A stretch of DNA of 64,000 nucleotides from assembly GCA_022702545.1 (NCBI GenBank), contig JAHRBC010000002.1, positions 7,874,001 to 7,938,000 on the forward strand, in the 5' to 3' direction. Shown here piece after piece: positions 60,101-64,000 of this stretch (the stretch's first letter is position 1; the number at the start of each line of letters is the position of its first letter). A program made the position numbers and the translations under genes. The DNA is from Phycomyces nitens (lineage: Eukaryota > Mucoromycota > Mucoromycetes > Mucorales > Phycomycetaceae). Under the pieces are notes generated by a model that was not told where the DNA came from, did no database searches, and saw nothing but the letters and a program-made list of their open reading frames with translations.

Positions 60101-62210
60101 ATGGTGATCATTGCACCCGTAGTGGGTACAATGAAGACCTTTTCGCAATCTTCGTCTTCTGATTCATCCGAATCTCCATTATCATCCATTAGCGGCATGC
60201 CCTGTAGGAACTTGTTGGCTACGTTTCTGTCTTCGGGTAGCATTCTACAGAACATTTTCATCTCATTTTCAAGGTCACGGAATCGACTTAGCATTCCACG
60301 TTGTCCCATATTAGATTCATCAGTGAGGATTATATATTTTGAGTCTGGTTTTCTGGCACGTCCTCGGGACTGAATGTAGGCGATAAGAGTCGTAAAGAAA
60401 TCAAAGCTGTAGAGACAATTGCTTAGTTGCCAGTCTCGCTTGACGAGTTATTATTTACCGGATCACGACATTACAAGGCTGGATATCCAGTCCTTCCTCG
60501 GCTACATTGGTGGCAATCAATAGATTAAGCTCGCCTGAACGAAACTTTTTGATCATCTTGTTCTGATCCTGGTAGCCCATCTTGGTATCTCCTTCTTCAG
60601 AAGTACCATGGCCAATCAAAAGGTCGCAATTGAATGTCTCGAACAGATCTATCGAATTGATCAATAGATTGAGGGCAATGGCCGTGTGTCTTCGTTCTAC
60701 GAAAATGATTCCACAAAACTCTGGGAGACCCCGAAGAATCTTTAGGAGTTGAAGGAGCTTCATTGTCTTTGGAGTAAAGATCCGTTTGTTGAGGATATCA
60801 GGGTTGGATGGGGCTTCGGTCAAGGAAAGCTGATAAATTTCATACAATGCCTGATCATCATCGCACAGGTTTTCTCTGGGCTGTCCCTTTGTGTCCAACA
60901 GCATCTTTTCCACCATGTTTTCAAGAATATGTTGCCAAAGACGGTCTCCACACCATGGTCCAAGATGATCTGCTACTTCAGTTGTGACCTGGAACACTCT
61001 TTCAAACCGCTTGATGTGGTTCAGTTTTTCACGCGCACGCTTTGACAATTCTGTGGGTGGAAAACCAGGCGAGGGGCTAAATGATGCTTCATACTCATCA
61101 GGCAGCTTTACTGCTGTTTGCAACTCTTCTAGATTGGCAGCTGTGTAGATCCTACTGTTCAAATTATATTCAAGCTGCCTTTTTTTAAAAAAGTGTGTTA
61201 GTATCGAGGTAAAGTGGTTTGGTTTTGAAAAAGCAATTTAAAAACCTACGTTGCACTAAAGTATACGCCTGTCTTGGAATGCATTGGAGATGCTGTCATT
61301 CCAAAGATCTTTGGTCGTTCATCAGCTCTGCACCGGTCATAAAACTCGCGCATAATAAGATTATAGGGATGCTTTTTTGTAGCATGATGACATTCATCGA
61401 ATACAATCAGATTTACCTACACGTCAAAGAATGAATACATGGCCTTTAAGAATTCTAAACATCAAGGACACTTACGCTATTCATTGTGATAAATCCATGT
61501 CGCAATGTATCCAAGAAAATCTGGGCCGTCATCACACACACATCGCTTTCTTCATAGATCGTCTTCCACTTCTTCTCAGACCAATTATCCACGTTCATCT
61601 CACCACACATTTGTTCCAAAACCACATCGCAATTAGCTTTAATAACTTCAGACTGTTGAAAGACAAGTGGCACTCGGTCCACAAGAAAGAATGCAAGTTT
61701 TGTCTAGTATTCCAATAGGCAAAACAAATATGCATTACTTGTCAATCTTTGTTCTTTTATCCAAAATATTATTATTATTTTTATTATTACCGAACGTCTT
61801 GTCATTCGAGCTTCGCGCTCTCTTGCTGCAATTTCTTTGATTAGCATGACAGATATAAGCGTCTTTCCACTTCCTGTGTCCAGGACAGCAATGACATTGT
61901 CCTCCAGCGCTCGTTGATAAAGCTCAAACTGATACTCGCGAGGACACATCATTGTTACTAGTTTTTCATCTTCACCCTCATTTTCTTCGAGGTCATCATC
62001 AAGATCAAACTCTTCTTCTGCTTCAATCTCTTCTGCAAACTTTGTTTTTGAATCAGGTGTGGCATCAAGGAATTCCGGATCTAGATATTTCAGAAGCCGA
62101 TCCTGACCATGATCATTCATGTCATTCACAATTGGTTCTGGGGCAACATAGTTAATCGAATCGCCATTGTCTTCGTCATCGAATACTATGCTCTCTACTG
62201 CTACTGCCAT
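57127..62210 (-). CDS. Dicer-like ribonuclease (RNAi)
   Basis: Six exons on the minus strand: 62210-61791, 61703-61476, 61416-61250, 61178-60459, 60406-57461, 57352-57127, giving 1568 aa. Order: acidic N-terminus ([15 protein letters not shown]); DExD/H helicase with Walker A LDTGSGKT, motif II FDECHH and motif VI SRGRARK; dimerisation domain DUF283 near residues 620-720; a PAZ-like region near 990-1090; RNase IIIa with [13 protein letters not shown] and DVVEATLG; RNase IIIb with [13 protein letters not shown] and DIVESMLG, both keeping the Glu/Asp catalytic set; and a short dsRNA-binding-like tail ([13 protein letters not shown]). It should cut dsRNA into small RNAs. Dcl1- and Dcl2-types of Mucorales cannot be told apart here. 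Confidence 0.93.
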
Positions 62211-62803
62211 GGAGTTGTGAAATGATCCAATATATTATAATTATTAATTCTGTATGACCCAGAAATAATCAAATACACTTGGCCAATGATGATTTCAACT
62301 GCCTTTACGAAACCAGTCCTTTTTTTTTAAAACAAAAAATTAGAAATTAATATATATATATATTTATATATAAATTGAAAGGATATTGATCTGGAACTTG
62401 TCCAAAGCTTTCATTTTAAAGTGTCTGTAATATCGACACAATAGAAATGTACAGACAAAAAAACATGTTTTAAACAGTCGAGTATCAGTCAATTGGAAAT
62501 TCTAAAGACAAGCAAGACTGAAACCATTTGATCCATTAGAATCCAAGGATTTTTTTTTTGCCAGAATGTTCTATTTGAAATTTCCAAGATTTAATAAAGA
62601 GGTCTGTATTAATGTTTAAATTTATTTTTTATATATGAAATGGTATGTGTATGTATGTGTGGTGCTATAAAATATATGAACTGGAGAGGAGCATGAATGG
62701 ACCAAGAAGGGGGAAAGACGCGTTGTTGGGGATGTACAAACCAAGAGTCTATGTTGCGTTTTTCTGTTTCTGCTCCAGTTTCATATTTCATATAAATGTT
62801 TCT
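62211..62803. other. Intergenic between Dicer and P450
   Basis: AT-rich region with the Dicer promoter. Short ORFs only; nothing conserved. Confidence 0.55.
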
Positions 62804-64000
62804 TTAATATCGCTTACGGGCACGGACAAGCATGCCATTCTTCATAGGTAGGGTCAATGATGTTTGGTAAGTAATGTCCTGTCCAGATAATAAGGAAAGC
62901 TTGTAACGTTTTATCAGGAATGCAATGGCAATCAATGCTTCAAGGGTTGCAAGGTTTTGTCCTGTATAGAGCATAGTTAGGCACTTGTCTTGTTGGACCC
63001 ATGCTTTAGAATGACATTATACTTTACCTAAGCATACTCTTGGTCCACCATGGAACACTGGCCATTGTCCTTGGGATTCTCGACGCAACTCACCCTCTGG
63101 AGTGATCCAACGTTCGGGGTTAAAGCTAGATGCATCAGGACCCCAGACGGCCGTACTGCGAGCCTGTGCATATGGTGACCATCCAATATAGTCTCCTTTA
63201 CAGATGGGTGTTCCATCAGGCCAGATATCATCCTCTAGAGCATACTTTTGATTCTCGGGAACCGACGGATAAAGACGCAGTGTCTCATGGAACCTAGCCA
63301 GGATATCAATTTTACATCTCAACACCCGACATTATGAATTCTTATTTACTTACACTGCGTGTGCATATGTCATGGTCTTGACAATCTCATACAACTTTTG
63401 AGCGTCATGTTCCTTCTCATCTCCAATTTTTTCATTGACCTCTCTCAGAAGCTTCTCTTCTACACGAGGATGTAACGACAGGTTATAGAATGTCCACGAT
63501 AGGGCCTGGGCAGTCGTATCTCGGCCAGCAATGATAAAATTGAGCACAATATCACGAAGTTCCGTTTCATTCAAACTCTCTCCATTTTCATTTTTGGCCC
63601 CCATAAAACGAGAAAGAAGATCGTTTGACGTCTGTCCTCTGGCCAGCTCTTCACGGCGCTGACTAATGACATTTCTTGCAAAGTCATCAATTGTTTGGAC
63701 GTGTTGTTGAATTGATTTTTCCCAGGGTTTGAAGATGCTGTGGAGAATATTGGTGATTCCAATAAATGGATTGGTGAATCTGTCAAATGAATACTGCTGG
63801 GACTTGTCAAAGGACACTGCAAAAGGAACATCGCCTTGGGTAGTTAGTGCCTTTAGCTCAACACCAAACCCTAGACTTTAGTTTTCACGGTTTGAAATGA
63901 GTTTGACGATTAGGTATTCTGCCCTATACTCCTAATACTTTTTTCTTGACTTACAGGATAAAGGAGTCGAGTGTGAATCTAAACATGGAATCATGGAAAT
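62804..64000 (-). CDS. Cytochrome P450 monooxygenase, 5' part cut by window edge
   Basis: Exons on the minus strand from the window edge: 64000-63955 (partial), 63875-63354, 63293-63028, 62961-62804. Seen in order: FRFTLDSF, an I-helix AGRDTTAQALSWTF with the oxygen-binding Thr, ExxR as ETLR with LYPSVPENQKYALEDD, the meander SFNPERW, and the heme ligand loop FHGGPRVCLGQ. Style and lengths fit the CYP52/fatty-acid omega-hydroxylase-like group seen in Mucorales, but the substrate is unknown. The missing N-terminus lies beyond 64000 and should hold the membrane anchor. The acceptor at 63876 is AAAG, slightly unusual, but the only one in frame. Confidence 0.9.

Overview
The window looks like nuclear DNA of an early-diverging fungus, most probably Mucoromycota. 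It is AT-rich, with compact intron-rich genes (introns mostly 40-110 nt), pyrimidine-rich leaders, a complete Dicer, a ricin-B/CipC lectin and UMTA-type methyltransferase of the kind common in that group, and gene blocks separated by AT-rich deserts holding decayed mobile DNA. All gene models were spliced by hand from reading frame, phase and splice sites; nothing was searched against a database.

Layout: 0-6.7 kb holds a lectin/CipC fusion (+), a universal stress protein (-), an RPP14-like RNase P/MRP subunit (+) and a SLM1/2-like F-BAR/PH protein (-). 6.7-12.3 kb is a desert with two copies of a decayed repeat. 12.3-19 kb holds a IID-type alkali-cation P-ATPase (+), COX12, a TVP15-like Golgi protein and glutathione reductase (all -). 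20.7-24.7 kb holds an F-box protein and an unrecognised protein (+). 25.2-28.1 kb holds a Q-rich GATA-finger protein (-). 28.9-34 kb holds a dead eL20 copy and an 18-exon kinesin-7-like gene (+). 34.4-35.8 kb holds a SAM methyltransferase (-). 35.8-40 kb is mostly desert with one small ORF (+). 40.1-42.1 kb is NOP2 (-). 42.1-50 kb is a desert with a Tc1-like transposase relic, an unknown decayed gene and a possible structured RNA. 50-53.2 kb holds a C2H2 finger protein and UTP15 (+). 53.3-64 kb holds an m-AAA protease, COX6, Dicer and a P450 cut by the window edge (all -).

Functional themes: mitochondria (COX12, COX6, m-AAA protease, and possibly a mitochondrial form of glutathione reductase), ribosome biogenesis and RNA processing (NOP2, UTP15, RPP14, Dicer), and ion/membrane stress (P-ATPase, SLM1/2, USP). 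The genes are not arranged as a pathway cluster.

The most unusual signal is in splicing. Six of about 76 modelled introns need a GC-AG donor (GCAAGT or GCAAGG) to keep frame and protein homology, including both introns of the RPP14-like gene. Several exons are extremely short: 4 and 6 nt next to each other in the kinesin P-loop region, 10 nt in TVP15, 16 nt in COX12 and 18 nt in the lectin. Other points worth checking are a possible CUG-initiated mitochondrial isoform of glutathione reductase, a kinesin ending in a hydrophobic tail anchor, and three tandem SUMO-type motifs in the GATA-finger protein.
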